A stretch of DNA of 64,000 nt from Thermanaeromonas sp. C210 (GCF_013167955.1 NZ_BLWF01000002.1:537185-601184), one strand, 5' to 3'. Shown: positions 10,051-23,749, counted from the first letter of the stretch. The notes: a model not told the origin generated them from the sequence alone. Numbers and translations are program-made.

Positions 10051-10680
10051 TTAGTCCCCCTTCACTGAGTTCTTAATGATTAGAAGGCCGCGGCGCGGTC
10101 CGGGCACTGCCCCCTTGACCAGCAAGAGGTTGCGTTCGGGATCGCTCTTGATTACCTCCAGATTCAAAACCGTTACCCTTTCGCCGCCCGTGCGCCCCGG
10201 TAGTTTCCGGCCTTTGAAAACCCGTGCCGGCCCCTTGGCCGCCAGAGAGCCGGGGCGCCGGTGATACTTGGAACCGTGGGCCATGGGCCCCCGCCGGAAA
10301 CCGTGCCGTTTAATTCCCCCGGCAAAGCCCTTGCCTTTGGAAATACCCGTCACATCCACGTGGTCTCCCGGCTGGAAGATATCCGCCCTGATTTCCTGGC
10401 CGACCTGGTATTCGGCGGTATTGGCCAGGCGGAGCTCCCGGAGGAACCGGAAGGGCTTAACCTTAGCCCGGGCAAAATGACCCCGCAGGGGCTTATTGAC
10501 CCGGCTTTCAGGGATGGGCTCAAAGCCCACCTGTAGAGCCTCATACCCGTCCCTTTCCACGGTCTTTTTCTGGACGACCACGCAGGGGCCTGCCTGGATG
10601 ACGGTAGCCGGCACAACGCGGCCTGCCTCGTCAAAAACCTGGGTCATGCCCAGTTTCCTTCCTAGGATACCCTTCTGCAC
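10051..10680 (-). CDS. rplC: 50S ribosomal protein L3
   Basis: L3, 209 residues from the GTG at 10680 (M)[33 protein letters not shown] lies about ten bases upstream, whereas the alternative TTG at 10689 has its RBS too close. The conserved [39 protein letters not shown] loop that reaches the peptidyl-transferase centre is present. Second gene of the S10 operon. Confidence 0.96.
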   Translation of the reverse strand: MQKGILGRKLGMTQVFDEAGRVVPATVIQAGPCVVVQKKTVERDGYEALQVGFEPIPESRVNKPLRGHFARAKVKPFRFLRELRLANTAEYQVGQEIRADIFQPGDHVDVTGISKGKGFAGGIKRHGFRRGPMAHGSKYHRRPGSLAAKGPARVFKGRKLPGRTGGERVTVLNLEVIKSDPERNLLLVKGAVPGPRRGLLIIKNSVKGD

Positions 10681-10694
10681 GCGAACCAAACCCC

Positions 10695-11003
10695 CTACAG
10701 CTTGATCTCAATGTCCACCCCGGCCGGGAGATCTAGGCGCATCAGGGCGTCGATGGTCTTGGGTGTTGGCTCCAGGATATCGATGAGCCGCTTGTGAATG
10801 CACATCTGGAACTGCTCCCGGGAATCTTTATTCACGTGGGGTGAACGCAAGACCGTAAAAACGCTCCGTTTAGTCGGCAGGGGGATGGGGCCGGAAACTA
10901 CAGCACCGGTGCGCCTGGCCGTCTCCACTATCCTCTGGGATGACTGGTCCAGAACCCGGTGATCGAAGGCCTTGAGGCGGATGCGGATTTTTTGTCTGGC
11001 CAT
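10695..11003 (-). CDS. rpsJ: 30S ribosomal protein S10 (NusE)
   Basis: S10, 102 residues, also the NusE antitermination partner of NusB. The sequence [66 protein letters not shown] is canonical. It heads the S10 ribosomal block, 94 nt after the tuf stop. Confidence 0.98.
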   Translation of the reverse strand: MARQKIRIRLKAFDHRVLDQSSQRIVETARRTGAVVSGPIPLPTKRSVFTVLRSPHVNKDSREQFQMCIHKRLIDILEPTPKTIDALMRLDLPAGVDIEIKL

Positions 11004-11097
11004 GGGCCTGCTTACCTCCCTCGTAGGTTGCCCGACATCTCAAAATGGGGGATATGCCCTTCTTTAGAGTCCGGCCGGACATATCCCCGCGTTATAT

Positions 11098-12300
<1,203 letters not shown>

Positions 12301-12391
12301 CCCTTTGCCTCCTTACTAAACTGAATTAGTTTGATTTATTAAGTATCAGTCCCCCGGCAGGCCAGGCCGCCGGGGTTTAAGGCCCGGGGGA
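12301..12391 (-). other. fusA-tuf spacer with GC-rich hairpin
   Basis: On the minus strand this 91-bp spacer holds a strong stem CCCCGGC / GCCGGGG (about 12354-12377) without a U-tract. Nearer tuf there is a small AAACT / AGTTT hairpin and then the tuf RBS. It may tune readthrough from fusA into tuf. I see no clear promoter. Confidence 0.5.
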
Positions 12392-14470
12392 TTACATCCC
12401 CCGCTGCCTCTTAATAATCTCCTCGGCCAGATTCTGGGGTACTTCGCTGTAATGGGAAAACTGCATAACATAGGTTCCCCGGCCCTGGGTGCGGGAGCGG
12501 AGATCCGTGGCATAGCCGAACATCTCGGCCAGGGGTACGTAGCCGCGGATTACCTCGGTCCCGCCCCGCGGCTCTAGGCCCTCGATCCGTCCCCGGCGGG
12601 CGTTGATATCGCCGATAACGTCTCCCATATACTCTTCCGGGACGGTAACCTCCACTTTCATGATGGGTTCCAAAAGGACCGGATCGGCCTTTTTTACCCC
12701 CTCCTTAAGGGCCTGGGAAGCCGCAATTTTGAAGGCCATTTCCGAGGAGTCTACCTCGTGGTAGGAGCCGTCTACCAAGACGGCCCGGATGTCCACCAAG
12801 GGATACCCTGCCAGGACACCGGTTTCCATAGCTTCCCGTACCCCGGCGTCCACCGCCGGGATGTACTCTTTGGGCACCACTCCGCCGACGATTTTGCTGA
12901 CGAATTCGTAGCCCTTGCCCGGCTCCAGGGGTTCCAGTTCCAGGACCACATGGCCGTACTGGCCGCGGCCGCCCGACTGGCGGATATACTTGCCCTCCGC
13001 CTTGACGGCCTTGCGGATGGTCTCTTTATAGGCCACCTGGGGCTTGCCTACGTTGGCCCCTACTTTGAACTCCCGCACCAGCCGATCCACAATAATCTCC
13101 AGGTGCAGCTCTCCCATGCCCGAGATGATGGTCTGCCCGGTTTCCGGATCGGTATGCATGCGGAAGGTAGGGTCTTCTTCCGCCAGCTTCTGCAGAGCCA
13201 GGCTCAGCTTCTCCTGGTCGGCCTTAGTTTTGGGCTCGATGGCTACGGAGATAACCGGCTCCGGGAACTGCATGGCCTCCAGCACAATGGGGTGTTCCTC
13301 GTCGCACAGGGTATCACCGGTGGTGGTGAACCTCAGGCCCACGGCGGCAACGATGTCGCCGGCAAAGGCCTCGCCCACCTCCTCCCGATGGTTGGCGTGC
13401 ATGCGCAAGATCCGACCAATGCGCTCCCGGCGGCCCTTGGTGGAATTATACACATAAGAGCCGGAAGAAAGGGTTCCCGAGTAGACGCGGATAAAGGTCA
13501 GCTTGCCCACATAGGGATCGGCCATGATTTTAAAGGCCAGGGCCGAAAAGGGTTCGCTGTCGCTGGAGCGCCGCCGGTCCTCTTCCCCCGTCTCCGGATC
13601 CACGCCGCGGATAGCGGGTATATCGGTGGGCGCCGGCAGGTAATCCACAATGGCGTCCAGCAAGGGCTGCACGCCCTTGTTCTTGAAGGATGAGCCGCAG
13701 AGAACCGGCACCATTTTTAACGCAATGGTGGCCTTGCGGATGCCGGCCTTGATTTCCTCCTCCGACAGTTCCTCACCTTCCAGGTATTTAAGCATGAGTT
13801 CTTCGTCGCTTTCCGCCACTGCCTCCAGCAGCTTTTCCCGGTACTCGGCCACCCTGTCGGCCATCTCCGGAGGAATGGGCTGCTCCTCCATGGTCGTCCC
13901 CAGTTCGTCGGTGTAAACCACGGCCTTCATGCGCACCAGGTCCACAATGCCCCGGAAATTATCCTCCGCGCCGATGGGAAGCTGAATGGGAACCGGCGTT
14001 GCGCCCAGGCGTTCCGCAATCTGGCCTACCACTCGGAAGAAATCGGCTCCTACCCGGTCCATCTTATTCACATAGGCGATCCGGGGCACACCGTACTTGT
14101 CGGCCTGCCGCCACACCGTTTCCGACTGGGGCTCCACCCCCCCAACGGCACAGAAGATGGCCACCGACCCGTCCAGGACCCTCAGGGACCTCTCCACTTC
14201 TACGGTGAAGTCCACGTGGCCTGGCGTGTCTATAATGTTAATACGACAATCGCGCCAGAAGCAGGTGGTAGCCGCCGACGTAATGGTAATGCCCCGTTCC
14301 TGCTCCTGGACCATCCAGTCCATGGTAGCCGTACCTTCGTGAACCTCACCCATCCGGTGTACCCGCCCGGTGTAGAAAAGGATCCTCTCGGTCGTGGTGG
14401 TTTTACCGGCATCGATGTGAGCCATGATCCCGATGTTTCTGGTCTTTTCGAGTGGGTATTCGCGCGGCAT
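12392..14470 (-). CDS. fusA: elongation factor G
   Basis: Translocation GTPase EF-G, 692 residues. G1 [13 protein letters not shown], switch [16 protein letters not shown]3 DTPGHVDF, G4 NKMDR, followed by domains II-V ([61 protein letters not shown]). A full-length translocation-type protein rather than the EF-G2 paralogue. It lies between rpsG and tuf in the str operon. Confidence 0.98.
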   Translation of the reverse strand: MPREYPLEKTRNIGIMAHIDAGKTTTTERILFYTGRVHRMGEVHEGTATMDWMVQEQERGITITSAATTCFWRDCRINIIDTPGHVDFTVEVERSLRVLDGSVAIFCAVGGVEPQSETVWRQADKYGVPRIAYVNKMDRVGADFFRVVGQIAERLGATPVPIQLPIGAEDNFRGIVDLVRMKAVVYTDELGTTMEEQPIPPEMADRVAEYREKLLEAVAESDEELMLKYLEGEELSEEEIKAGIRKATIALKMVPVLCGSSFKNKGVQPLLDAIVDYLPAPTDIPAIRGVDPETGEEDRRRSSDSEPFSALAFKIMADPYVGKLTFIRVYSGTLSSGSYVYNSTKGRRERIGRILRMHANHREEVGEAFAGDIVAAVGLRFTTTGDTLCDEEHPIVLEAMQFPEPVISVAIEPKTKADQEKLSLALQKLAEEDPTFRMHTDPETGQTIISGMGELHLEIIVDRLVREFKVGANVGKPQVAYKETIRKAVKAEGKYIRQSGGRGQYGHVVLELEPLEPGKGYEFVSKIVGGVVPKEYIPAVDAGVREAMETGVLAGYPLVDIRAVLVDGSYHEVDSSEMAFKIAASQALKEGVKKADPVLLEPIMKVEVTVPEEYMGDVIGDINARRGRIEGLEPRGGTEVIRGYVPLAEMFGYATDLRSRTQGRGTYVMQFSHYSEVPQNLAEEIIKRQRGM

Positions 14471-14555
14471 CCTTTATCACCCTTTCCTATCAGGTTGCAG
14501 GCCTCCGGGCTCCGAAAGGAGGACCCCGTTGCACCTGGGCCCCTGACCCCCGCAG

Positions 14556-15029
<474 letters not shown>

Positions 15030-15071
15030 CTATCCCTCCTCCTAATCAGATATCCCTTTTCCCACTGTGGT

Positions 15072-15446
15072 TCAGCTCTTGGGACGCTTGGCCCCGTACT
15101 TGGAACGGCCCTGGCGCCGGTTCTGGACCCCGGCGGCGTCCAGAGTGCCGCGAATGATATGGTATCGTACGCCCGGCAGGTCCTTTACCCTGCCTCCCCT
15201 GACCAGCACGACCGAGTGCTCCTGGAGGTTATGGCCAATGCCGGGGATGTAGGCGGTAACCTCAATGCCGTTAGTTAGGCGTACGCGGGCCACCTTGCGC
15301 AGGGCGGAGTTGGGCTTTTTGGGCGTAGTAGTATAAACCCGCGTGCACACCCCGCGCCGCTGGGGAGCTCCTTTAAGGGCCGGTGCCGATGACTTCTTCT
15401 CCACCTGCCGGCGGGCCTCACGTACCAGCTGCTGTACTGTCGGCAT
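15072..15446 (-). CDS. rpsL: 30S ribosomal protein S12
   Basis: Decoding-centre protein S12, 124 residues. The two loops where streptomycin-resistance mutations occur ([20 protein letters not shown] and [18 protein letters not shown]) carry the wild-type lysines. It precedes rpsG. Confidence 0.98.
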   Translation of the reverse strand: MPTVQQLVREARRQVEKKSSAPALKGAPQRRGVCTRVYTTTPKKPNSALRKVARVRLTNGIEVTAYIPGIGHNLQEHSVVLVRGGRVKDLPGVRYHIIRGTLDAAGVQNRRQGRSKYGAKRPKS

Positions 15447-15473
15447 GTTCTTCCCACCTCCTTCCCCAGCCGT

Positions 15474-15725
15474 CTATTCCTCAAGGATGGCAGCCGAGGC
15501 CGAACCCACTTCAATGCCGCAGGCCCGGCCCAGCTCCTGCATGGAATCTACCATAACGACTTCAACGCCTTTTTCTCGGCAGAGGGCCAGCAAAGGCTCG
15601 GTTACATGAGCCTCGGCATCCCGCGCCACAAAAACCACCCGAGCATTCCCTTTTTGCACGGCTTTCATGGTCTGCTTGGTACCCACCGTCTTCTTGCGGG
15701 CTGCCCGTATGCGCTCGCAGGACAT
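15474..15725 (-). CDS. rplGB: L7Ae-family kink-turn-binding ribosomal-like protein
   Basis: 83-residue member of the L7Ae/L30e family, the YbxF-like protein found between rpoC and rpsL in Firmicutes, known in Bacillus to bind kink-turn RNA. Seen here: GTKQTMKAVQKGNARVVFVARDAEAHVTEPLLALCREKGVEVVMVDSMQELGRACGIEVGSASAAIL, with the helix G-x2-Q-x3-A and the characteristic LGRACGIEVGSA segment. Its precise role in this organism is inferred from position and family. Confidence 0.9.
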   Translation of the reverse strand: MSCERIRAARKKTVGTKQTMKAVQKGNARVVFVARDAEAHVTEPLLALCREKGVEVVMVDSMQELGRACGIEVGSASAAILEE

Positions 15726-15763
15726 CTCTCGACCCTCCTAAAAGTCACACGCTTGATATATTA

Positions 15764-18700
15764 TCATTTTCCAGCCGCAGAGTCAACACCGGCCATGCCT
15801 TCCTCCTGCTCCGGACAGACCACCTTGATCTGCCGGTACCGGGCCATACCGGTGCCCGCCGGGATAAGCTTGCCGATAATCACGTTTTCCTTTAAGCCCA
15901 TGAGGGGATCCACCTTCCCCTTAACCGCCGCTTCGGTCAGCACCCTGGTAGTCTCCTGGAAGGAAGCCGCGGAGAGGAAGGAGTCGGTAGTCAGGGAAGC
16001 CTTGGTGATGCCCAAGAGCACCGGCCGCGCCGTAGCCGGCTTCCCGCCCGCGGCCCTCACTTTTTCGTTGGCCTCCATAAACTCGAAAGCATCGATCAGG
16101 CCGCCGGGCAAGAGGGCGGTATCCCCCGGATCCTCGACCTTAACCTTGCGCAACATCTGGCGGATCATGATCTCGATATGCTTATCGTTAATCTCCACCC
16201 CCTGCATGCGGTAGACCCGCTGTACCTCCCGCAACAGGTATAGCTGTACGCCGCGCACACCCTTCACCCTCAGGAGGTCGTGGGGGTTAACCGAACCTTC
16301 CGTGAGCTCGTCCCCGGGCTCTACCCGCTGCCCTTCTTCCACCCGCAGGCGGGACCCGAAGGGCACCTGGTAGGTATAGCGCTCGCCGTTGTCGGCGGTA
16401 AGCTCTATCTCCCGCCGGCCTTTGATTTCGTGGATGTGTACCACACCGGCTGCTTCGGCGATGACGGCCTGCCCCTTGGGCTTGCGGGCTTCAAAGAGCT
16501 CCTCCACCCGGGGTAAGCCCTGGGTGATGTCCTCACCAGCCACCCCTCCGGTATGGAAGGTTCTCATGGTCAGCTGGGTGCCGGGCTCACCTATGGACTG
16601 GGCGGCAATTATGCCCACGGCTTCACCTATCTCGACCGGCTGGCCGGTGGCCAGGTTGCGGCCGTAGCACTTGCAGCAGACACCGTAACGGGTCTGGCAG
16701 GTGAGGACGGAGCGGACGGGTACCTTCTTGATCCCGGCCGCCAGAATGGCCTCTACGGCCTCCTCGTCGATCTCCTCATCTCTTTTGACGAGAATCTCAC
16801 CCGTTGCAGGGTGGACGATGTCCCGGGCGGCATACCGGCCCAGTATCCGCTCTCCCAGCTTTTCGATGACCTCGCTGCCCTCCCGCAGCTCCTCAATCTC
16901 GATGCCTTCCTCCGTACCGCAGTCCTCTTCTCGCACAATAACGTCCTGGGCCACATCCACCAGGCGGCGGGTAAGATAGCCGGAGTCTGCCGTGCGCAGG
17001 GCGGTATCGGCCAACCCCTTACGCGCTCCGTGGGTGGAAATGAAGTATTCCAGCACCGTCAATCCTTCGCGGAAGTTGGCCTTGATGGGCATATCGATGA
17101 TACGGCCGGAGGGATCGGCCATGAGGCCCCGCATACCGGCCAGCTGCCGGATCTGCTGGATGTTGCCGCGGGCGCCGGAGTTGGCCATCATGAACACCGG
17201 GTTAAACTTATCCATCTTCTCTACTAGACAGCTGGTAACCCGATCGGTGGCCTCGTTCCACAGCCGGATGACCTTCTGGTAACGTTCCTCCTCGCTGATG
17301 AGGCCGCGGCGGTACTGCATATCGACCTTCTCTACTTCTTCTTCCGTCTCCCGAATAATGCTCTGTTTCTCCTCCGGCACCGCGATGTCTTCCAGGCCGA
17401 TGGTTATGCCGGCCAGGGTAGAGTAATGGAAGCCCAGCCGCTTCATCCCGTCGAGCATCTGCGCCGTGGCCGCGGTGCCCAGTTCCCGGTAGCAGCGGGC
17501 CACAATCTCGCCGAGCTGCTTCTTACCTACTTCACAGTTGTAAAAGCCGAGCTCTTGGGGAATGGGAACCTCCTTGTTGAAGATCAGGCGGCCTATGGTG
17601 GTCTCCATCAGTTTGCCGTCTTCCATCCGGACCTTAATTAGGGCGTGGAGGTCGATAACCTTGTTTAAATAGGCCAGGTAAGCCTCTTCGTAGCTGGCAA
17701 AGGCCCGACCCTCCCCCTTGGCGCCGGGCCGGGCTACCGTCAACCAATAAACTCCCAGGACGATATCCTGGGTTGGAGTCACCACCGGCCGGCCGTCCTT
17801 GGGATTCAAAATATTATTGCTGGCCAGCATTAGTAGACGGGCTTCTGCCTGGGCCTCGGCCGACAGGGGCACGTGAACGGCCATCTGGTCGCCGTCGAAG
17901 TCCGCATTGTAAGCCGTGCAGACCAGGGGGTGTATCTGGATGGCCCGCCCCTCTACCAGCACCGGCTCAAAGGCCTGAATGCCCAAACGGTGCAAGGTGG
18001 GAGCCCTGTTCAGCAGTACGGGATGTTCCTTAATAACCTCCTCCAGGACGTCCCAGACCTCATTGCGTACCCGCTCCACCATGCGCTTGGCGCTCTTAAT
18101 GTTGTGGGCAAATCCCTTGTCCACCAGCCTCTTCATGACGAAGGGCTTGAAGAGCTCCAGGGCCATCTCTTTGGGCAGACCGCACTGGTGCATTTTAAGC
18201 TCCGGCCCCACCACAATGACCGAACGGCCGGAATAATCCACCCGCTTGCCCAGCAGGTTCTGCCGGAAGCGACCCTGCTTACCTTTGAGCATGTCGCTTA
18301 AAGACTTTAATGGGCGGTTGCCCGGCCCCGTCACCGGCCGGCCCCGGCGGCCGTTGTCGATGAGGGCATCGACCGCTTCCTGGAGCATGCGTTTTTCATT
18401 GCGCACTATGATGTCCGGGGCTCCCAGGTCCAGCAGCCTCTTCAACCGGTTATTCCGGTTGATGACCCGGCGGTAGAGATCGTTTAAGTCCGAGGTGGCA
18501 AAGCGGCCGCCGTCCAGCTGGACCATGGGCCTGAGTTCCGGCGGGATAACCGGGATGACATCCAGAATCATCCACTCCGGCCGGTTGCCGGACTGGCGGA
18601 AGGCTTCCACCACCTCCAGCCTCCTGATGGCCCTTATCCGTCGCTGGCCGGTGCTCTCCTTGAGCTCCTGTCTGAGTTCTTCGGCCAGCTTGTCGAGGTC

Positions 18701-19255
18701 GATCTCCATAAGGAGCTCTTTAATGGCCTCGGCGCCCATGCCGGCCTTAAATCTCTTGCCCTCGCGTTCGCAGCGTTCGCGCCACTCCCGGTATTCGGCT
18801 TCGGAGAGAAGCTGTTTCTTGGTCAACCCCGTGTCCCCGGGGTCGATTACAATATATGATACGAAGTAAAGCACCCGCTCCAGGGACCTGGGGGACATAT
18901 CCAGGAGGAGCCCCATGCGGCTGGGAATACCCTTGAAATACCATATGTGGGATACAGGGGCCGCCAGTTCGATATGGCCCAGGCGCTCCCGCCGGACCTT
19001 GGACCGGGTAACCTCTACGCCGCAGCGGTCACACACTACTCCCTTGTAGCGCACCCTCTTGTACTTACCGCAGTGGCACTCCCAGTCCCGGGTAGGACCG
19101 AAGATGCGCTCGCAGAAGAGGCCGTCGCGCTCCGGCTTCAAGGTCCGGTAATTAATGGTTTCCGGCTTTTTTACTTCCCCGCTGGACCAGGCCCGGATCT
19201 GCTCCGGGGAGGCCAGGGCAATGCGCATACGCTCGAAATTGCTTACATCCAGCAC
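15764..19255 (-). CDS. rpoC: RNA polymerase beta' subunit
   Basis: Catalytic large subunit, 1163 residues. The N-terminal zinc finger (CHC...CDRC at about 60-78), the active-site [14 protein letters not shown] with the three Mg-binding aspartates, the rudder/bridge-helix region ([24 protein letters not shown]) and the second zinc site ([13 protein letters not shown]) are all present. The length is the compact Firmicute size with no large insertion. It follows rpoB by 20 nt. Confidence 0.98.
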   Translation of the reverse strand: MLDVSNFERMRIALASPEQIRAWSSGEVKKPETINYRTLKPERDGLFCERIFGPTRDWECHCGKYKRVRYKGVVCDRCGVEVTRSKVRRERLGHIELAAPVSHIWYFKGIPSRMGLLLDMSPRSLERVLYFVSYIVIDPGDTGLTKKQLLSEAEYREWRERCEREGKRFKAGMGAEAIKELLMEIDLDKLAEELRQELKESTGQRRIRAIRRLEVVEAFRQSGNRPEWMILDVIPVIPPELRPMVQLDGGRFATSDLNDLYRRVINRNNRLKRLLDLGAPDIIVRNEKRMLQEAVDALIDNGRRGRPVTGPGNRPLKSLSDMLKGKQGRFRQNLLGKRVDYSGRSVIVVGPELKMHQCGLPKEMALELFKPFVMKRLVDKGFAHNIKSAKRMVERVRNEVWDVLEEVIKEHPVLLNRAPTLHRLGIQAFEPVLVEGRAIQIHPLVCTAYNADFDGDQMAVHVPLSAEAQAEARLLMLASNNILNPKDGRPVVTPTQDIVLGVYWLTVARPGAKGEGRAFASYEEAYLAYLNKVIDLHALIKVRMEDGKLMETTIGRLIFNKEVPIPQELGFYNCEVGKKQLGEIVARCYRELGTAATAQMLDGMKRLGFHYSTLAGITIGLEDIAVPEEKQSIIRETEEEVEKVDMQYRRGLISEEERYQKVIRLWNEATDRVTSCLVEKMDKFNPVFMMANSGARGNIQQIRQLAGMRGLMADPSGRIIDMPIKANFREGLTVLEYFISTHGARKGLADTALRTADSGYLTRRLVDVAQDVIVREEDCGTEEGIEIEELREGSEVIEKLGERILGRYAARDIVHPATGEILVKRDEEIDEEAVEAILAAGIKKVPVRSVLTCQTRYGVCCKCYGRNLATGQPVEIGEAVGIIAAQSIGEPGTQLTMRTFHTGGVAGEDITQGLPRVEELFEARKPKGQAVIAEAAGVVHIHEIKGRREIELTADNGERYTYQVPFGSRLRVEEGQRVEPGDELTEGSVNPHDLLRVKGVRGVQLYLLREVQRVYRMQGVEINDKHIEIMIRQMLRKVKVEDPGDTALLPGGLIDAFEFMEANEKVRAAGGKPATARPVLLGITKASLTTDSFLSAASFQETTRVLTEAAVKGKVDPLMGLKENVIIGKLIPAGTGMARYRQIKVVCPEQEEGMAGVDSAAGK

Positions 19256-19275
19256 ACGGACTCCCTCCCACAGGG

Positions 19276-22200
19276 TTATTCTTCCTCAAAGTCTCCGTTG
19301 GGCACTACTTTAGCCCGCTGGAAGCGCTGGCCGTAAGGCAACCCTTCATCCTCTTCCTCAGCCTCCTCCAGACCCCCTTCGCCTGCCAGGTCGGCTTCCA
19401 ATTCCACCAGGTCCAGATCTTCTTCCGCCTCCTCCTCGGCCTCTTCCTCCTCTGTTTCAGCCGTTTCATCTTCCGGCCGGCTACCTGCCCTGCGGCTCAA
19501 TTTTTCTTCGGGGTGGAGGTCAAAGCCCAATTCCTTGGCCGACTCGGCGATATCCTCGTCGTCGTCCTTAATCTCTATCTCCTCGTCCTCCTCCGAGAGG
19601 ACCTTTACGTCCAAACCCAGGCTCTGCAATTCCTTGATCAACACTTTAAAGGATTCGGGTACGCCGGGTTCGGGTACGTTTTCGCCTTTAACGATGGCCT
19701 CATAAGTCTTCACCCGGCCCACCACGTCATCGGACTTGACGGTCAGAATCTCCTGGAGGGTGTAGGCCGCCCCGTAGGCCTCCAGGGCCCAGACCTCCAT
19801 TTCTCCGAAGCGCTGGCCGCCGAACTGGGCCTTGCCGCCCAGGGGCTGCTGGGTGACCAGGGAATAGGGGCCCGTTGAACGGGCGTGGATCTTATCGTCC
19901 ACCAAGTGGGCCAGCTTGAGCATGTACATATAGCCCACGGTTATAGGCCGGTCGAAGGGCTCGCCGGTACGCCCGTCATAGAGGATGGTTTTACCGTCTT
20001 CCGGCAGGCCGGCCCGGCGCAGGGCTTCCCTTATCTCTTCTTCATCCGCGCCGTCGAAGACCGGGCAGGCCACATGGATGCCCAGTTCCTTAGCCGCCCA
20101 CCCTAAGTGGGTTTCCAGGATCTGGCCGAGGTTCATGCGTGAAGGTACGCCCAGGGGGTTCAGTACGATGTCTACGGGAGTACCGTCGGGCAAGAAGGGC
20201 ATATCCTCCTCCGGCAGGATGCGGGAAATGACCCCCTTGTTGCCGTGGCGGCCGGCCATCTTGTCGCCCACGGAAATCTTGCGCTTCTGGGCTACGTAGA
20301 CGCGCACCAGTTTATTCACTCCCGGCGCCAGCTCGTCGCCGCTTTCCCGGGAAAAGACTTTAACATCCACCACCTTGCCCGACTCACCGTGGGGTACCCG
20401 CAGGGAAGTATCCCGTACCTCGCGGGCCTTTTCTCCGAAGATGGCCCTCAGCAGCCTTTCCTCGGCCGTGAGCTCCGTTTCCCCTTTGGGAGTCACCTTG
20501 CCCACCAGGATATCTCCGGGCCTTACCTCGGCCCCCACCCGGATGATGCCCCTCTCATCCAGATCCTTTAAAACGTCCTCGCCCACATTGGGAATATCCC
20601 GGGTGATCTCTTCCGGGCCCAATTTGGTGTCCCGGGCCTCGCACTCGTATTCCTCAATATGAATGGAAGTAAATATATCGTCCTTCACCAACCGCTCACT
20701 GATGAGAATGGCGTCTTCGTAATTGTAGCCCTCCCATGTCATAAAGGCGACCAGCACATTCCGGCCCAGGGCCAGTTCACCGTTTTCGGTGGAAGGTCCA
20801 TCGGCGATGACCTGACCTGCCTCCACGCGCTGACCTTTACGGACGATAGGTTTTTGATTAATGCAGGTACCCTGGTTGGACCGGACGAATTTCTGCAGCC
20901 GGTAGGTATCCAGGGTGCCCCCGTCAGTACGAATTACTATTTCCCGGGCGGTCACCCGTTCCACAACCCCGGCGTTTTCGGCCAGCAGGGCCACGCCCGA
21001 ATCCCTGGCAGCCCGCCATTCCATACCCGTGCCCACCAAGGGGGCTTCCGTCCTCACCAGGGGTACCGCCTGGCGCTGCATGTTGGCGCCCATCAAAGCC
21101 CGGTTGGCGTCATCGTGCTCCAGGAAAGGAATGAGGGAGGCCGCCAGACTAACCATCTGTTTGGGAGACACGTCCATAAGGTCCACCCGGTCGGCGGGTA
21201 CTACCACGATCTCGCCGCGGTGCCGCGCGGTAACGCGGGGCTCCAGAAAACGTCCCTGTTCGTCCACGGGCGTATTGGCCTGGGCGATGATGTACTGGTC
21301 CTCCTCGTCGGCGCTGAGGTAGATCACCTCGTCGGTGACTATACCCCTCTCTTTATCCACCTTGCGGTAGGGCGTCTCGATAAAGCCGAATTCGTTGACC
21401 CGGGCATAGGTGCTTAAAGAACCGATGAGCCCGATATTGGGTCCTTCCGGCGTCTCAATGGGGCACATGCGGCCGTAGTGGGAGGTATGCACGTCCCGTA
21501 CTTCAAAGCCGGCCCGTTCCCTGCTCAGGCCGCCCGGGCCAAGGGCCGAAAGGCGGCGCTTGTGGGTCAACTCCGATAGGGGGTTGGTCTGGTCCATAAA
21601 CTGGGACAGTTGGCTGGAACCGAAGAACTCCTTAACGGCCGCCACCACCGGGCGAATGTTGATGAGAACTTGGGGTGTTATGGCTTCTATATCCTGGATG
21701 GTCATCCTCTCCCGCACCACCCTCTCCATGCGGGCGAGACCGATGCGGAATTGGTTCTGCAGGAGCTCTCCCACCGAGCGCACCCGGCGGTTCCCCAGGT
21801 GATCGATATCATCGGGCTGCTCCTGGCCGTCCATGAGGCGCAGCAAGTAGCGGATGATGTGGACTATATCCTCCTTGGTCAACGTACGGATATATTCCTG
21901 GCGGCCGTTAACCTCATGGGTAAGAACGCCGTGACCCAGTTTCTTATGCAACTTGTAGCGACCGACCTGGCCTAAATCGTAGCGCTTGGAATCGAAGAAG
22001 AGGGACTCCAGGAGGTTCCGGGCGCTCTCCACCGTCGGAGGCTCGCCGGGCCGGAGGCGCTTATAAATTTCCACCAGGGCCTCTTCTTCGGAATCCGTGG
22101 GGTCCTTCTCCAGGGTGGTCTGGATGCGCACATCGTAATCGAAGAGTTCCAGGATACGGGCTTTGGTGTTATATCCCAGGGCCTTCAGCAAAACGGTAGC

Positions 22201-22767
22201 CGGAATTTTGCGGGTACGGTCCACGCGTACGTACACGCTGCCCGTGTTGTCCGTCTCGAATTCGAGCCAGGCTCCCCGGTTGGGAATCAAAGTAGCCCCG
22301 AAAATCCTGGCGCCGGAGGGATCGGCGCTTTCCGAATAATAGACCCCGGGGGAGCGTACCAGCTGGCTCACGATAACCCTCTCGGCCCCGTTGATGATAA
22401 AGGTGCCCTTGGAAGTCATAAGGGGCAGATCCCCCATAAAGACCTCCTGCTCCTTGACCTCGCCCGTCTCTTTATTGATGAGGCGCACTTTGACCCTTAA
22501 AGGCGCGGCATAGGTCATATCGCGCTCCTTGCATTCTTCCACGCTGTATTTGGGGTCGCCTATGGAATAGTCCACGAACTCTAAAATCAAGTTGCCCGTA
22601 AAATCCTGGATGGGTGATATCTCCTGGAAGGTTTCCCGGATTCCTTCTTCGATGAACCACTGGTAGGATTGGCGCTGAACCTCGATGAGATTGGGAAGAT
22701 CCAGGACCTCCTTGATGCTAGCGTAGCTCCAGCGTTCCCTATTGCCGACCTTAATGGGATAAGGCAT
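19276..22767 (-). CDS. rpoB: RNA polymerase beta subunit, with acidic C-terminal tail
   Basis: Beta subunit, 1163 residues. The rifampicin-pocket region (about 430-470: [30 protein letters not shown]) carries wild-type residues at the usual resistance positions. [15 protein letters not shown] and the C-terminal clamp [26 protein letters not shown] are typical. After the core the chain continues as an extremely Glu/Asp-rich tail of about 60 residues and ends [12 protein letters not shown]. rplL is not upstream but about 19.5 kb away, so the gene depends on the promoter at 22910-22938. Confidence 0.98.
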   Translation of the reverse strand: MPYPIKVGNRERWSYASIKEVLDLPNLIEVQRQSYQWFIEEGIRETFQEISPIQDFTGNLILEFVDYSIGDPKYSVEECKERDMTYAAPLRVKVRLINKETGEVKEQEVFMGDLPLMTSKGTFIINGAERVIVSQLVRSPGVYYSESADPSGARIFGATLIPNRGAWLEFETDNTGSVYVRVDRTRKIPATVLLKALGYNTKARILELFDYDVRIQTTLEKDPTDSEEEALVEIYKRLRPGEPPTVESARNLLESLFFDSKRYDLGQVGRYKLHKKLGHGVLTHEVNGRQEYIRTLTKEDIVHIIRYLLRLMDGQEQPDDIDHLGNRRVRSVGELLQNQFRIGLARMERVVRERMTIQDIEAITPQVLINIRPVVAAVKEFFGSSQLSQFMDQTNPLSELTHKRRLSALGPGGLSRERAGFEVRDVHTSHYGRMCPIETPEGPNIGLIGSLSTYARVNEFGFIETPYRKVDKERGIVTDEVIYLSADEEDQYIIAQANTPVDEQGRFLEPRVTARHRGEIVVVPADRVDLMDVSPKQMVSLAASLIPFLEHDDANRALMGANMQRQAVPLVRTEAPLVGTGMEWRAARDSGVALLAENAGVVERVTAREIVIRTDGGTLDTYRLQKFVRSNQGTCINQKPIVRKGQRVEAGQVIADGPSTENGELALGRNVLVAFMTWEGYNYEDAILISERLVKDDIFTSIHIEEYECEARDTKLGPEEITRDIPNVGEDVLKDLDERGIIRVGAEVRPGDILVGKVTPKGETELTAEERLLRAIFGEKAREVRDTSLRVPHGESGKVVDVKVFSRESGDELAPGVNKLVRVYVAQKRKISVGDKMAGRHGNKGVISRILPEEDMPFLPDGTPVDIVLNPLGVPSRMNLGQILETHLGWAAKELGIHVACPVFDGADEEEIREALRRAGLPEDGKTILYDGRTGEPFDRPITVGYMYMLKLAHLVDDKIHARSTGPYSLVTQQPLGGKAQFGGQRFGEMEVWALEAYGAAYTLQEILTVKSDDVVGRVKTYEAIVKGENVPEPGVPESFKVLIKELQSLGLDVKVLSEEDEEIEIKDDDEDIAESAKELGFDLHPEEKLSRRAGSRPEDETAETEEEEAEEEAEEDLDLVELEADLAGEGGLEEAEEEDEGLPYGQRFQRAKVVPNGDFEEE

Positions 22768-22798
22768 GGCCAGGTCCCCCCCGAGAGAAATTACAAAA

Positions 22799-22846
22799 GC
22801 AAGGTTTGGGAAACCTCGCTTTTCCTTCTAAAGCAAAACGTTGCTT
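22799..22846 (-). promoter_or_regulatory. rpoB leader hairpins, attenuator-like
   Basis: On the minus strand the leader holds stem AAGCAA/TTGCTT (22831-22846), then a strong stem with arms AGGTTT/AAACCT extended by GC pairs (22799-22819) followed by TTTTG, like an intrinsic terminator. The segment between can form GCTTT/AAAGC, which uses one arm of each flanking hairpin. The two folds are therefore mutually exclusive, as in attenuators. The main hairpin also has a U-rich flank on the opposite strand, so it could terminate both ways. Function is inferred. Confidence 0.5.
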
Positions 22847-22909
22847 AACTAATTATTGCCCTTGGTGGAAAAGTTTAATCGTGGAGTCGCAAAATAATGG
22901 CATTCTAGT

Positions 22910-22938
22910 ATGCTATCATAAGGTAGGCCCCATGTCAA
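22910..22938 (-). promoter_or_regulatory. sigma-A promoter of rpoBC
   Basis: On the minus strand TTGACA (22933-22938), 17 bases, TAGCAT (22910-22915). A perfect -35 with a 4/6 -10 at ideal spacing, about 140 nt before the rpoB start. It lies about 20 bp from the edge of the ISNCY remnant. Confidence 0.7.
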
Positions 22939-22958
22939 GGGAAGGAAGGATTTTTTGT

Positions 22959-23660
22959 GATCCGTCTGTGATATTGTCAGGGTGAAATCCATCAGTGAAA
23001 ATGTCAGTATGAGCAGGGAGAGGATTACTTTGTCACAGACGGAAATGAACCGGGTAATTATTTTACAAAAAGTTTTAGATGGAGAAGTTTCATTACCGTA
23101 TGCAGCCCTCATCTTGGGAATTAGCGAACGCCATGCCTATCGCCTTAAGGCAAAACTTCAAACCTCGGGTCCCGCAGGCCTGGCCCATGGAAATCGTGGC
23201 CGTAGACCCGCTCATGCTATCCCTGATAATATCCGCCAGGTGGTGGTGCAGCTCGCTCAAACTAAATACAGGGGGTGTAATTATACTTTCTTGAGCGAAT
23301 TGCTCCGCGAGCATGAAGGTATTTGTTTAAGCCCGGCTTCTGTGGGCCGTATCCTTAAAGCCGCCGGTATCCTTAGTCCTAGAAAACACCGACCCCATAA
23401 ACCCCATTGTCGCCGCCCTCGTAAACCGCAATTCGGCATGCTGGTTCAAATTGACGGTAGCCACCATGATTGGTTGGAGGGCCGTGGCCCTTCGCTGGTT
23501 TTATTATTGGCAGAAAAAGTGCGGGCCCTACCCCTTCTCTTCCTCGTAGGACCGCTGCAGACCATCCATGGCGTAAACCATGGAAACCTCGCAGGCCAAT
23601 TATACCACATCCCTGACATTTTCACAGATGTGTTTTACCTGACATTTTCATGGATGCTTG
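22959..23660. mobile_element. ISNCY-type insertion sequence remnant
   Basis: Both ends carry inverted, iterated motifs. GTGATATTGTCAG and GTGAAAATGTCAG occur at 22968-22980 and 22995-23007, and their reverse complements at 23613-23625 and 23639-23651, with 26-27 bp periodicity at each end. Only about 700 bp remain between the ends, too little for the full transposase. The internal part was therefore lost and the element should be immobile alone, though its ends could be moved in trans. The outer boundaries are approximate. Confidence 0.75.
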
Positions 23661-23731
23661 ACAGACCTCTCTTAGTGTGGGGCAATTCTCTACTCTGCCA
23701 GCTTTCTGTTACCAGCCGGGTATACTTATAA
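23009..23731 (+). pseudogene. truncated ISNCY-family transposase
   Basis: The frame begins MSRERITLSQTEMNRVIILQKVLDGEVSLPYAALILGISERHAYRLKAK, an N-terminal helix-turn-helix, and continues to the start of the catalytic domain (KPQFGMLVQIDGSHHDWLEGRGPSLVLLLA, first catalytic Asp). After about 23515 the sequence is no longer transposase-like; the rest of the open frame runs through the right inverted repeat and beyond. The later DDE residues are missing. Confidence 0.78.
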
Positions 23732-23749
23732 TTTATAGCAGAAAATATC

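Noticed and set aside
12758-13693. 311-codon plus-strand frame opposite fusA
   Set aside because: Antisense shadow of a conserved EF-G gene; residue composition (His/Gly/Gln-rich) reflects the complement of fusA codons.
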